A stretch of DNA of 29,718 nt from JAXFPC01 sp034180005 (GTDB lineage: Bacteria > Bacillota > Negativicutes > Acidaminococcales > Acidaminococcaceae). Position numbers and translations under genes: made by a program. Positions within the stretch are counted from its first letter, which is position 1; the number at the start of each line of letters is the position of its first letter. The stretch lies in NCBI GenBank assembly GCA_034180005.1, contig JAXFPC010000023.1, positions 1-29,718 on the forward strand. The letters run 5' to 3'. The notes beneath the pieces were generated by a model that was given only the letters and a program-made list of their open reading frames with translations, did not search any database and had not been told where the DNA came from. This document shows positions 8,510 through 15,720 of the stretch, in pieces.

Positions 8510-10084
8510 ATGCAGGCGCTTTTTGTTTTGGTAAACGATATTTGTGCAAAGATACAAGTTATTTCTGATTTATTTTGGGATTTCCCCACTAATTTTGCCT
8601 GGTATAAGAATATTCCCGTGTTGGGAAATTTTTCAATGGCTATTATTCTGTTAATAGGGTCGGGGATATATTTTACCTTGCGGTTGAATTTTGTGCAGTT
8701 GCGGAGATTCAGCAGAGGCATAGAAATTTTGAAAGAGAGCAAGGCTTCTTGCTATGGACTTTCTCCGTTGACATCATTTTTTTTATCGACAGCTATGCGC
8801 GTAGGACCAGGAAATATACTTGGTGTTACCGGAGCAGTTTCTACCGGCGGACCGGGAGCGCTTTTTTGGATGTGGGTGTCAGCTTTTTTTGGGATGTCGA
8901 CAGCCTTTACCGAGTCGACTTTGGCTCAAATTTTTAAAGAAAAGAAAGATTATGAGTATATCGGAGGCTTGTCGTTCTACGGCAGCAGACTTCTGGGCGG
9001 TTCGACATTGGTGGGTATTTGTCTTTCATCGCTCTATATTGTTTATGCTTTACTGTGTCTTCCTGCGCAGGGTTTTAACACTATTTCAAGCGTTGGACAG
9101 ATCGCCGAGTTACTTACCGGAAGCGCCATACCGACAAATTCTCCGCTTTACTGGACTTCTTTCGGTATACTCATGCTCGTAGTTGTAATGGTGACCTTCG
9201 GCGGTATTCGAGCCGTGACAAGTGTTACGGATGTGCTTGTGCCTGTTATGGCGGTGCTGTACTTTCTTGTGGTAGCCGTTTTGGTAGGACTTAATCTTGG
9301 AAGAATTCCGTGGTTTTTCTCTTCTGTATTCACGCAGGCTTTCACTCCGGAGGCGATTTTTGGCGGTGCTTTCGGCTTAGCTTTGGTGCAGGGTGTCAAG
9401 CGAGGACTGATGTCCAATGAAGCCGGCCAGGGTACGATAACTATGCCGGCAGCAGCATCGGATGTCAAGCATCCTTGTGAACAAGGATTTGTTCAAGCTG
9501 TGGGAGTATTTTTAGATACAATGGTAATCTGCACCATGACAGGATTTGTTGTCGTTATGGGGCGTGTGTGGCAGACAGATGCTGGTTCGGCGTGGATGAA
9601 ATTGGGTAAGCTGCCGAAATATATCGCTTCTGTGGGAGAATTGTCACCGTCGCCTGAGTTCAATCTGGCGATTTGTCTGCTGATTTCTTTAAGTCTAGGG
9701 CTTTTTGCTTTTACGTGTTTACTTGGCTTCATCTCTTTCTCTGAAATTTGCGCTAATCGAATCTCTACTTCTTCAAGTTTTATTTGTTGTGTGCGCGTAC
9801 TTTGTTTGACTGTTATATCTTTCGGCGTGCTGACAAATATAGCCGGCATGGATTTAGGTTCCTTGTGGGATCTTTCTGATTTCGCCAACATTTTGATAGC
9901 TTACTGTAACATTCCACTGCTTTACATCGGCTTTAAATATGTGCTGAAAGCTTTGCGGCACTATGATAAAAAAGACGGAACTGCTTTTTCCTCTCAAGTT
10001 ATCGGCTTCAATGTTCCCGTTTGGGATAATCGCAGCGACAACTGCATTGAAACTGAAGCCTCCGTTAATAATCACCGGCTTTAA
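8510..10084 (+). CDS. AGCS-family sodium/alanine (or glycine) symporter
   Basis: A 524-aa polytopic inner-membrane protein of the alanine/glycine:cation symporter family, which imports small neutral amino acids with Na+. Evidence is the N-terminal block IPVLGNFSMAIILLIGSG followed by YFTLRLNFVQLRRF, the glycine-rich signature RVGPGNILGV with GGPGALFWMW, and SNEAGQGTITMPAAAS after a GLALVQGVKRG segment. About ten hydrophobic helices are visible. The ATG at 8510 has GGTGG/GGAG upstream. It is transcribed alone between the glmS terminator and an IS remnant. Alanine, glycine or serine cannot be separated by sequence reading alone. Confidence 0.93.
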   Translation: MQALFVLVNDICAKIQVISDLFWDFPTNFAWYKNIPVLGNFSMAIILLIGSGIYFTLRLNFVQLRRFSRGIEILKESKASCYGLSPLTSFFLSTAMRVGPGNILGVTGAVSTGGPGALFWMWVSAFFGMSTAFTESTLAQIFKEKKDYEYIGGLSFYGSRLLGGSTLVGICLSSLYIVYALLCLPAQGFNTISSVGQIAELLTGSAIPTNSPLYWTSFGILMLVVVMVTFGGIRAVTSVTDVLVPVMAVLYFLVVAVLVGLNLGRIPWFFSSVFTQAFTPEAIFGGAFGLALVQGVKRGLMSNEAGQGTITMPAAASDVKHPCEQGFVQAVGVFLDTMVICTMTGFVVVMGRVWQTDAGSAWMKLGKLPKYIASVGELSPSPEFNLAICLLISLSLGLFAFTCLLGFISFSEICANRISTSSSFICCVRVLCLTVISFGVLTNIAGMDLGSLWDLSDFANILIAYCNIPLLYIGFKYVLKALRHYDKKDGTAFSSQVIGFNVPVWDNRSDNCIETEASVNNHRL

Positions 10085-10276
10085 ATTTTCGGCAGTTTAA
10101 TTACGGATTTTTATTCTGTATCGTCCGGCGACAATGTTGGCGTCGGAAAGTTTGTGCGGAATTGAGAAGCCGCATGTTATACAGGTGGCACAAAAAAATA
10201 GTTGTAAGCAAAAAATCCTCTCTTGATACAATAATTTTGGTTACTAACCGAAACTTATAATCAAAGGAGGATTTTT
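10085..10276. other. Intergenic region with hairpin, left side of IS remnant
   Basis: No gene is visible between the symporter stop and the transposase remnant. A hairpin at 10124-10147 (TCCGGCG...CGTCGGA with one wobble and one mismatch) may end symporter transcripts, although it lacks a T-run. The rest is the left flank and leader of the IS200-like remnant. Confidence 0.5.
10210..10276 (-). terminator. IS200-type leader hairpin, probable terminator of the aldehyde dehydrogenase gene
   Basis: AAAAATCCTC (10211-10220) pairs perfectly with GAGGATTTTT (10267-10276), and TTGAT/ATCAA extends the stem. A nested hairpin GGTT/AACC lies in the loop. On the + strand the stem buries the transposase ribosome binding site. 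On the - strand it ends in six T's, the form of a rho-independent terminator, 114 bases past the dehydrogenase stop. Confidence 0.7.
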
Positions 10277-10378
10277 TTGAACGTTAAGGACAGCTTATCA
10301 CATACTACATGGAAACATAAATATCTTGTTGTGTTTGTCCCTAAGAATTGTCGTCAAATAACTAATTTTCAGATGTGA
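10277..10378 (+). pseudogene. tnpA: Truncated IS200/IS605-family transposase TnpA (N-terminal fragment)
   Basis: A 33-codon fragment starting at TTG 10277 with AAAGGAGG just upstream reads NVKDSLSHTTWKHKYLVVFV and continues PKNCRQITNFQM before TGA. This matches the start of IS200-type Y1 (HUH) transposases, which begin with a SLSHTxWxxKYHIVFxPKYRRQ-like sequence. The rest is absent: the HUH motif, the catalytic tyrosine and the right end. In place of a following gene body, the 3' end of the convergent dehydrogenase gene lies 11 bases on. The fragment cannot be active. What remains is the left end with its translation-blocking hairpin. Confidence 0.82.
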
Positions 10379-10389
10379 ACTTATGGAGT

Positions 10390-11880
10390 CTATTCTTTGG
10401 TCGGATAAAATCCGCTAGGAGCGTAGCTGAGATTAATCATGATATTTTTCAGCTGAGTATAATGCTCTAAAATAATTTTGTGAGTTTCGCGGCCTATTCC
10501 AGAAGTTTTGTAGCCTCCGAAAGGAGAGTGTTCCGGAATCTGATTGTAAGTGTTGACCCACATTCTGCCGGTTTCCACGCTGCGGGCCACACGCAGTGCT
10601 TTGGCGATATCTTTCGTCCAAACGGCGCCGCCGAGTCCGTACTCGCTGTCATTAGCCATGGCGATAACTTCGTCTTCACTGTGGAATTTTATTACAACAG
10701 CTACCGGCCCGAAAATTTCTTCACGTGCTATACGCATATCGTTGGTAACATTGGTGAGAAGTGTGGGGGCGACAAAGGCTCCGTCGGACATGGCGCCTTC
10801 CGTTACGCGCGCGCCGCCTGCTGCCACAGTTGCACCTTCGCTTTTGCCGAGTTCGATGTAGTCCATAATTTTTTTAGCCTGAGCTTCATTGATTTGTGCT
10901 CCCATCTGCGTATCTTCGTCCCAGGGTATACCGACTTTCACTTGCGTGAAAGCTTTGGCGAGAGCGGTTACGAATTTGTCATAAATGGTATCTTGTACGA
11001 AGATGCGGCTGCCTGCACAGCATACCTGACCTTGGTTAAAAAGGATACCCAGCTGTGCGCCGTCGATGGCTTGCTCAAAATCGCAGTCATCAAAGAAAAT
11101 ATTGGCGCTCTTGCCGCCCAACTCCAACGTGGAGGGAATAATTTTCTTTGCCGCCGCTATACCAACGTCGCGACCAATTTCGGTAGAACCTGTGAAAGCC
11201 AATTTGGCAAAGCCTCCATGTTCCAGCATATATTGTCCGGATTTAGAACCTGCACCTGTAATTACGTTGAGAACACCTGCCGGAAGCACTCCCTCTATAA
11301 GTCTGGTGAATTCCAAAATCGAAAGAGATGCTTCTTTAGATGGTTTGATAACGGTGCAATCACCGGCTGCCAAAACAGGCGCAAGTTTCCAAGCTGCCAT
11401 AAGAAAGGGGAAGTTCCAAGGGATTATTTGTCCTACGACACCGATAGGTTCACGCAGATTTATGGAAAGCAGCTGTTCGTTTAAAACAGTTGCCTGACCT
11501 TCTTCAGCCAGAATGCAGCCGGCGAAGTAACGGAAATGTTGCGCTGCCAGCGGAATATCCACATTGCGCGTCTCACGTATCGGCTTACCGTTATCGGCGC
11601 TTTCTATTTGAGCGAGGTGCTCCAGATTGGCGTCAATAATGTCTGCTATTTTATTAAGCATAGCGGCACGTTGCGCAGGAGTAGTTTTCTTCCAAGTTTT
11701 GAACGCTTGCCAGGCGGATTTTACGGCGAGGTCAACATCTTCCGCAGAGGCTTGAGCGCATTCGGCCAACAAAGCTCCGTTCGCCGGAGAGTGTGCCGCG
11801 TAAGTATCTTTATCTGATGCATCCTGCCATTTTCCGTTAATAAACAAACCATATTTTTCCTGTAATCCTAAATTAATCAT
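10390..11880 (-). CDS. NAD(P)-dependent aldehyde dehydrogenase
   Basis: A 496-aa soluble member of the ALDH superfamily, oxidising an aldehyde to its acid with NAD(P)+. Landmarks are PWNFPFLMAAWKLAPVLAAG, KPSKEA, the Rossmann loop FTGSTEIGR, the general base Glu253 in LELGGKS, the catalytic Cys287 in GQVCCAGSR and EEIFGPV. The C-terminus contains HSPFGGYKTSGIGRE. ATG at 11880 has GGAGGT nine bases upstream on the minus strand. It is divergent from a MocR-type regulator and shares a 158-base control region with it. It ends at an IS200-derived hairpin. The substrate is unknown; simple aliphatic aldehydes are likely from general similarity to the acetaldehyde/betaine aldehyde branch. Confidence 0.94.
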   Translation of the reverse strand: MINLGLQEKYGLFINGKWQDASDKDTYAAHSPANGALLAECAQASAEDVDLAVKSAWQAFKTWKKTTPAQRAAMLNKIADIIDANLEHLAQIESADNGKPIRETRNVDIPLAAQHFRYFAGCILAEEGQATVLNEQLLSINLREPIGVVGQIIPWNFPFLMAAWKLAPVLAAGDCTVIKPSKEASLSILEFTRLIEGVLPAGVLNVITGAGSKSGQYMLEHGGFAKLAFTGSTEIGRDVGIAAAKKIIPSTLELGGKSANIFFDDCDFEQAIDGAQLGILFNQGQVCCAGSRIFVQDTIYDKFVTALAKAFTQVKVGIPWDEDTQMGAQINEAQAKKIMDYIELGKSEGATVAAGGARVTEGAMSDGAFVAPTLLTNVTNDMRIAREEIFGPVAVVIKFHSEDEVIAMANDSEYGLGGAVWTKDIAKALRVARSVETGRMWVNTYNQIPEHSPFGGYKTSGIGRETHKIILEHYTQLKNIMINLSYAPSGFYPTKE

Positions 11881-11920
11881 TTTAATATTACCTCCAGATT
11901 TATTCTGCCTAAGAAAGAGA

Positions 11921-12009
11921 TTGGCGATTAAAAACTTTCGCCGTTTCGTCGACAGTTGTTATTATCTATGTCACTATAGTATAATATTGTTGGTACGATT
12001 AAAAGTATC
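11921..12009. promoter_or_regulatory. Paired direct repeats in the aldehyde dehydrogenase/MocR intergenic region
   Basis: TTGGCGATTAAAAACTTTC (11921-11939) and TTGGTACGATTAAAAGTATC (11990-12009) share TTGG and CGATTAAAA, with the cores 71 bases apart. They flank the shared promoter region. MocR-type regulators are known to bind direct repeats, so these are candidate operator half-sites. This is inference from position and similarity. Confidence 0.5.
11956..11985 (+). promoter_or_regulatory. Promoter for the MocR-type regulator gene
   Basis: TTGTTA (11956-11961), an 18-bp spacer and TATAAT (11980-11985), about 53 bases before the start codon. The two CGATTAAAA repeats bracket it, which would suit autoregulation. 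Confidence 0.6.
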
Positions 12010-12038
12010 AAATTTAGAAAATAAAATAGGATCAAAAA

Positions 12039-13439
12039 ATGCTTACATATGATTTGACTAAAAAAGGCGGCCTTCCTCTTTATGAGTATCTCTACAAATG
12101 TATAAGGCAGGACATTATTAACAAAAAACTTGTGGCGGGAGAGCGCCTTCCGTCTAAAAGAAATCTGGCGCAACATTTGCAGGTTGCCGTAATAACTGTT
12201 GCCAATGCTTACGATCAGTTGGTTACGGAAGGATATGTAAGAGCTGCTGAAAAAAAAGGATACTTTGTAGAAAATATTGCTGATTACCGACTGGCGCAGG
12301 AAAAAACTCCTCATCAAGATGAGAGAGATCAAGAAGAACATAAATTTTTTGCTGATTTTAAAGCCAATCGCATAAGCGCTAAAAATTTTCCGGCGGCTAC
12401 CTGGTACAAAATAATGCGAGAAGCTCTGTCCTTCAGTTCGGAGGATTTATTGGCAACCGTGCCGTATAACGGACTGTTGTCACTGCGCAAAGCTTTGGCT
12501 GAATATCTTTACTCCAGCCGCGGTATGGAGGTTACGCCGTCGCAGATTATTGTGGGGGCGGGAACGGAGTATTTGTACGGACGTCTTATGCAAATGTTCG
12601 ACAAAGGGTGCAGCATAGCTATAGAAGATCCCGGGTATAAGAAATTGGCAGCTATTTCTTCCAGCTTCGGCGGTGAGTGGCATTATATTCCCATCGATGA
12701 GCACGGCATGGTTGTAAGCAAATTGGAGGAAAGCGGAGCCGGCGTTGTGCATCTTTCTCCCTCCAATCATTTTCCGACCGGTACGGTTATGCCTATAAAG
12801 AGAAGAGTGGAACTTTTTGAGTGGGTCAACAGATGCAAAAATCGTTTTATCATTGAAGACGACTATGACAGTGAATTTCGCTACAGCGGACATTACATAC
12901 CGCCGCTGTTTACTCAGGATACGCGGGGCAGAGTAATTTACATGAATACTTTTTCCAAGAGTTTGGTGCCTTCGCTGAGGATAAGCTATATGGTTTTGCC
13001 GGAAGTCCTGCTGCAAAGATATTTGGATACCATGAGTTTTTATTCGTGTACCGTTTCCAGTTTTGAACAGTATACTTTGGCGCGTTTTATATCCGAAGGA
13101 TATTTCGAAAGACATATCAACAGAATGAAAAATTATTACAGAGAGCAGCGTACACTGATTTTGACAGCCTTAAAAAAATCACCGTTGCTTGAGCGTGCGC
13201 AAGTTGAAGAAAGAAATGCCGGCACTCATTTTCTCATCAGCGTAAAAACAGAACTCGATGCTGATGAGGTACGCGCAAGAGGTTTGGAGCAGGAACTGCA
13301 GCTTTCGCTTTACGAAGATTACAGTCATGGGAAAAATCCTCGAGGCGAAGGTTTCTGCACATTGGTTATCAACTACGCGGCTATAGAACGGGAAAAAATA
13401 GCTGACGTTGTGGAGCGGTTGACCAAAGTTTTTGCTTGA
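12039..13439 (+). CDS. MocR-type transcriptional regulator (GntR HTH plus PLP aminotransferase domain)
   Basis: A 466-aa PdxR/GabR/MocR-class regulator. Residues about 10-80 form a GntR winged helix (LYEYLYKCIRQDIINKKL, then GERLPSKRNLAQHLQV and VANAYDQLVTEGYV). Residues about 110-466 form a class I aminotransferase-like domain that binds PLP and an effector instead of catalysing a reaction. PLP-site features are EDDYDSEFRY (274-282) and the Schiff-base lysine Lys307 in TFSKSL. It is divergent from the aldehyde dehydrogenase gene and 104 bases before tctB, so it may control either or both. Only a weak AGGA-like site precedes the ATG. The effector is unknown. Confidence 0.92.
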   Translation: MLTYDLTKKGGLPLYEYLYKCIRQDIINKKLVAGERLPSKRNLAQHLQVAVITVANAYDQLVTEGYVRAAEKKGYFVENIADYRLAQEKTPHQDERDQEEHKFFADFKANRISAKNFPAATWYKIMREALSFSSEDLLATVPYNGLLSLRKALAEYLYSSRGMEVTPSQIIVGAGTEYLYGRLMQMFDKGCSIAIEDPGYKKLAAISSSFGGEWHYIPIDEHGMVVSKLEESGAGVVHLSPSNHFPTGTVMPIKRRVELFEWVNRCKNRFIIEDDYDSEFRYSGHYIPPLFTQDTRGRVIYMNTFSKSLVPSLRISYMVLPEVLLQRYLDTMSFYSCTVSSFEQYTLARFISEGYFERHINRMKNYYREQRTLILTALKKSPLLERAQVEERNAGTHFLISVKTELDADEVRARGLEQELQLSLYEDYSHGKNPRGEGFCTLVINYAAIEREKIADVVERLTKVFA

Positions 13440-13484
13440 TGTAGATTGTATAGCCGTAACTGCGTGGCAAAAATATTTGCGGTG

Positions 13485-13493
13485 TGGTATACT
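13485..13493 (+). promoter_or_regulatory. Extended -10 promoter for tctBA
   Basis: TGGTATACT fits the TGnTATAAT pattern with one mismatch and lies 50 bases before the chosen tctB start. No clear -35 is seen. Confidence 0.55.
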
Positions 13494-13543
13494 GGTACTC
13501 ACTGAAGAAACCGGGTAAATATATTCCTGTTGAGAGGTTACTT

Positions 13544-14014
13544 ATGTTCGATAACATGAAAACATATAATTACATTGTGTGCGTTATCACGGTGCTGTGC
13601 GGCGGTATGATTGTCGCAGGCGCTTCGGCTTTTCCTGCAACGTTTACCGAAAACGGACCGGGACCGGGATTCTGGCCTATGTGTCTCGGCTGTTTGATGC
13701 TGCTTGCTGCAGCGATTTTGTTGGCGTATACCTGTTGGCGTAAATCAGAGTTGGAGGCCTGCTCTGTTAAGCTTACAGGAAAGGCTAACAGACGTGTTTA
13801 TCTGATGATGCTCATGGCCGTACTTTTTTGTGTTTTGTTTCAGGTAATCGGGTTTTACGCAGCTGCATTGATTTTTATACCATCCATAATGCTTCTTATG
13901 GATTATCATGACGTAAGAATCATGGCAGCGACAACTGTGGGTACCGTTCTCTTTATTTATGTTGTATTTGGTATTCTCCTGCACACGAAGATGCCACAAT
14001 CCGTTTTTTTGTAG
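13544..14014 (+). CDS. tctB: TctB-like small membrane subunit of a tripartite tricarboxylate transporter
   Basis: The small membrane subunit of TTT-family importers, which take up citrate, other di/tricarboxylates or varied carboxylates with the help of a periplasmic binding protein. The 156-aa product has four hydrophobic segments (about residues 8-28, 44-65, 86-117 and 125-148) and the family motif GPGPGFWP after the first helix. ATG at 13544 is preferred because GAGAGG lies 6 bases upstream. A farther upstream frame opening at 13484 overlaps the promoter. tctA follows after 9 bases. Sequence conservation in TctB is low, so the neighbour supports the call. Confidence 0.87.
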   Translation: MFDNMKTYNYIVCVITVLCGGMIVAGASAFPATFTENGPGPGFWPMCLGCLMLLAAAILLAYTCWRKSELEACSVKLTGKANRRVYLMMLMAVLFCVLFQVIGFYAAALIFIPSIMLLMDYHDVRIMAATTVGTVLFIYVVFGILLHTKMPQSVFL

Positions 14015-14023
14015 GAGGCTTTG

Positions 14024-15505
14024 ATGATTGATGTAATGACTGCACTTCAAATGATTATGCAGCTTGACAATCTTTTGGGACTTTGCTTCGGCGTTCTGGT
14101 AGGCATAGCTTTCGGATGTATGCCGGGGCTTAGCGTGAATATGGGATTGGCGTTGCTGTTTCCTTTGGCGTTCAGCTTTAAAGGAATCGGCGGCATTTTG
14201 ATGCTTTTGGGCATTTATTGCGGAGCGATATACGGTGGAAGTATTTCTGCAATTTTACTTAATACTCCGGGTACGCCGGCATCCGTTGCCACAACTCTTG
14301 ACGGGTATCCCATGGCTACAAAGTTGAGACAACCCGGAAGAGCTTTGGGATTGTCGACAGCGGCAAGTACTTTTGGAGGTATATTCAGTACTGTCTGTTT
14401 GATTCTTCTTGCTCCGCAGTTGGCAAAATTTGCGCTGCAATTTTCCAAGCCGGAGTATTTTGCGCTGGCAGTGTTCGGACTGAGCATTATCACAAGCGTT
14501 TCCTCAGGAAGTGTTATCAAAGGAATTATCGGCGGTTTGGGAGGATTATTCCTCGCCACCATTGGCATAGATGATATGAGCGGCGCAGTACGCTTTACGT
14601 TCGACACAACTTATTTGCTGGGCGGCGTTTCTTTTATACCTGTTTTGATAGGCGTCTTTGCTTTTGCGCAGGTTCTTTCCAGCATTGAGGCGTATTATCA
14701 CAATGAAAGAGCTGAGCAGCACATGTCTATCGACAGACTCTGGCCGACTTGGACGGATATTAAAAGAGTTGCCGCAACTTTACTGAGATCATCTTTCATC
14801 GGTACATTTATCGGCTGCATACCGGGGACCGGCGGGGACATCGCTTCGTTTGTTTCCTATGACCAGGCCAAGCGTTGGTCGCGTCACGGAAAGAATTTCG
14901 GCAAGGGTGAACCTGAAGGTATCGTTGCTTCGGAGTCGGGTAACAACGCTGTTTCCGGAGGCGCTTTTATTCCTGTTCTCACATTAGGAATTCCGGGTGA
15001 CGGCGCTACAGCAATAATGATGGGCGCGTTGATGGTGCAGGGAATGCAACCGGGACCGTTGCTGTTCGTGGAAAAGGCTCCGGAGGTCTACGCAATTTTT
15101 ATCGGCTTGCTTTTGGCTAACATCGTCATGGGTATCATGGGATTTTCTCTGATAAGATTTTTCGTGAAGGTTGTCAATATACCGATTCACATTCTGCTTC
15201 CCATCATAGTGATGATGACTTTTGTGGGAACATTTTCGTACAATAGTTCCGTTAATGATGTTTACCTTATGGTCGGCAGCGGTATCGTCGGATATTTTCT
15301 CAATAAATGGGGCTTTTCGATGTCTGCTGTCATCATAGGAATAATACTGGGCGGCATGGCGGAACAAAATTTTGTCGGCTCGCTGATTTTAAGCGACGGT
15401 TCTTTTCGAATTTTTTTTGAGCGTCCCTTGTGTTTACTGTTCTTAACGGCTGCAGCGTTGTCGCTGCTTTCGCCTTTGTTGGGAAAATTTTTCAGAAAAG
15501 CGTAA
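14024..15505 (+). CDS. tctA: TctA large membrane subunit of a tripartite tricarboxylate transporter
   Basis: The main transport subunit of TTT importers. The product is 493 aa from ATG 14024, with AGGAGG 5 bases upstream; the TTG one codon earlier is less likely. About ten to twelve membrane helices are evident. Family signatures are GCMPGLSVNMGLALLFPLAF, GGSISAILLNTPGTPASVAT with LDGYPMA, and the repeated loop GCIPGTGGDIASFVSYDQAK with GIVASESGNNAVSGGA. The conserved PGT/PGL motifs of both halves are intact. A tctC binding-protein gene normally completes the operon, but a terminator follows instead. The substrate cannot be read from sequence. Confidence 0.95.
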   Translation: MIDVMTALQMIMQLDNLLGLCFGVLVGIAFGCMPGLSVNMGLALLFPLAFSFKGIGGILMLLGIYCGAIYGGSISAILLNTPGTPASVATTLDGYPMATKLRQPGRALGLSTAASTFGGIFSTVCLILLAPQLAKFALQFSKPEYFALAVFGLSIITSVSSGSVIKGIIGGLGGLFLATIGIDDMSGAVRFTFDTTYLLGGVSFIPVLIGVFAFAQVLSSIEAYYHNERAEQHMSIDRLWPTWTDIKRVAATLLRSSFIGTFIGCIPGTGGDIASFVSYDQAKRWSRHGKNFGKGEPEGIVASESGNNAVSGGAFIPVLTLGIPGDGATAIMMGALMVQGMQPGPLLFVEKAPEVYAIFIGLLLANIVMGIMGFSLIRFFVKVVNIPIHILLPIIVMMTFVGTFSYNSSVNDVYLMVGSGIVGYFLNKWGFSMSAVIIGIILGGMAEQNFVGSLILSDGSFRIFFERPLCLLFLTAAALSLLSPLLGKFFRKA

Positions 15506-15535
15506 AAGAAATTTTATATAATTCACGGATGGTTT

Positions 15536-15564
15536 AATGCCGCGGTTTTGACTGCGGCATTTTC
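15536..15564 (+). terminator. Terminator after tctA
   Basis: AATGCCGC pairs with GCGGCATT around a 10-base loop and is followed by TTT. It lies 30 bases after the tctA stop. Confidence 0.85.
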
Positions 15565-15628
15565 ATTGCGCTTTACAGAGCCATTAAGCTGAGGAAAACG
15601 GACGCTGTCAAGCGGCGACTTGTTTTAA

Positions 15629-15657
15629 TTGACTTTGATAAGTAAAAATAATATAAT
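15629..15657 (+). promoter_or_regulatory. Sigma-A type promoter for alaS
   Basis: TTGACT (15629-15634), an exact 17-bp spacer and TATAAT (15652-15657). The transcript would start about 55 bases before the alaS ATG. That leaves no room for a T-box riboswitch, and none of its motifs is present. Confidence 0.85.
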
Positions 15658-15720
15658 TTTGTCGTATATTTTAAAGGGTCAGTAAACTAATTTTACTTAG
15701 AAATAAAAGGAGAGGTTCAG

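Noticed and set aside
10480..11484. A 334-codon open frame on the + strand inside the aldehyde dehydrogenase gene
   Set aside because: It is exactly antisense to a gene with all catalytic motifs. It has no family resemblance and reflects codon bias of the true gene.
15565..15720. T-box riboswitch before alaS
   Set aside because: The leader after the promoter is only about 55 bases and has no T-box sequence or terminator pair.
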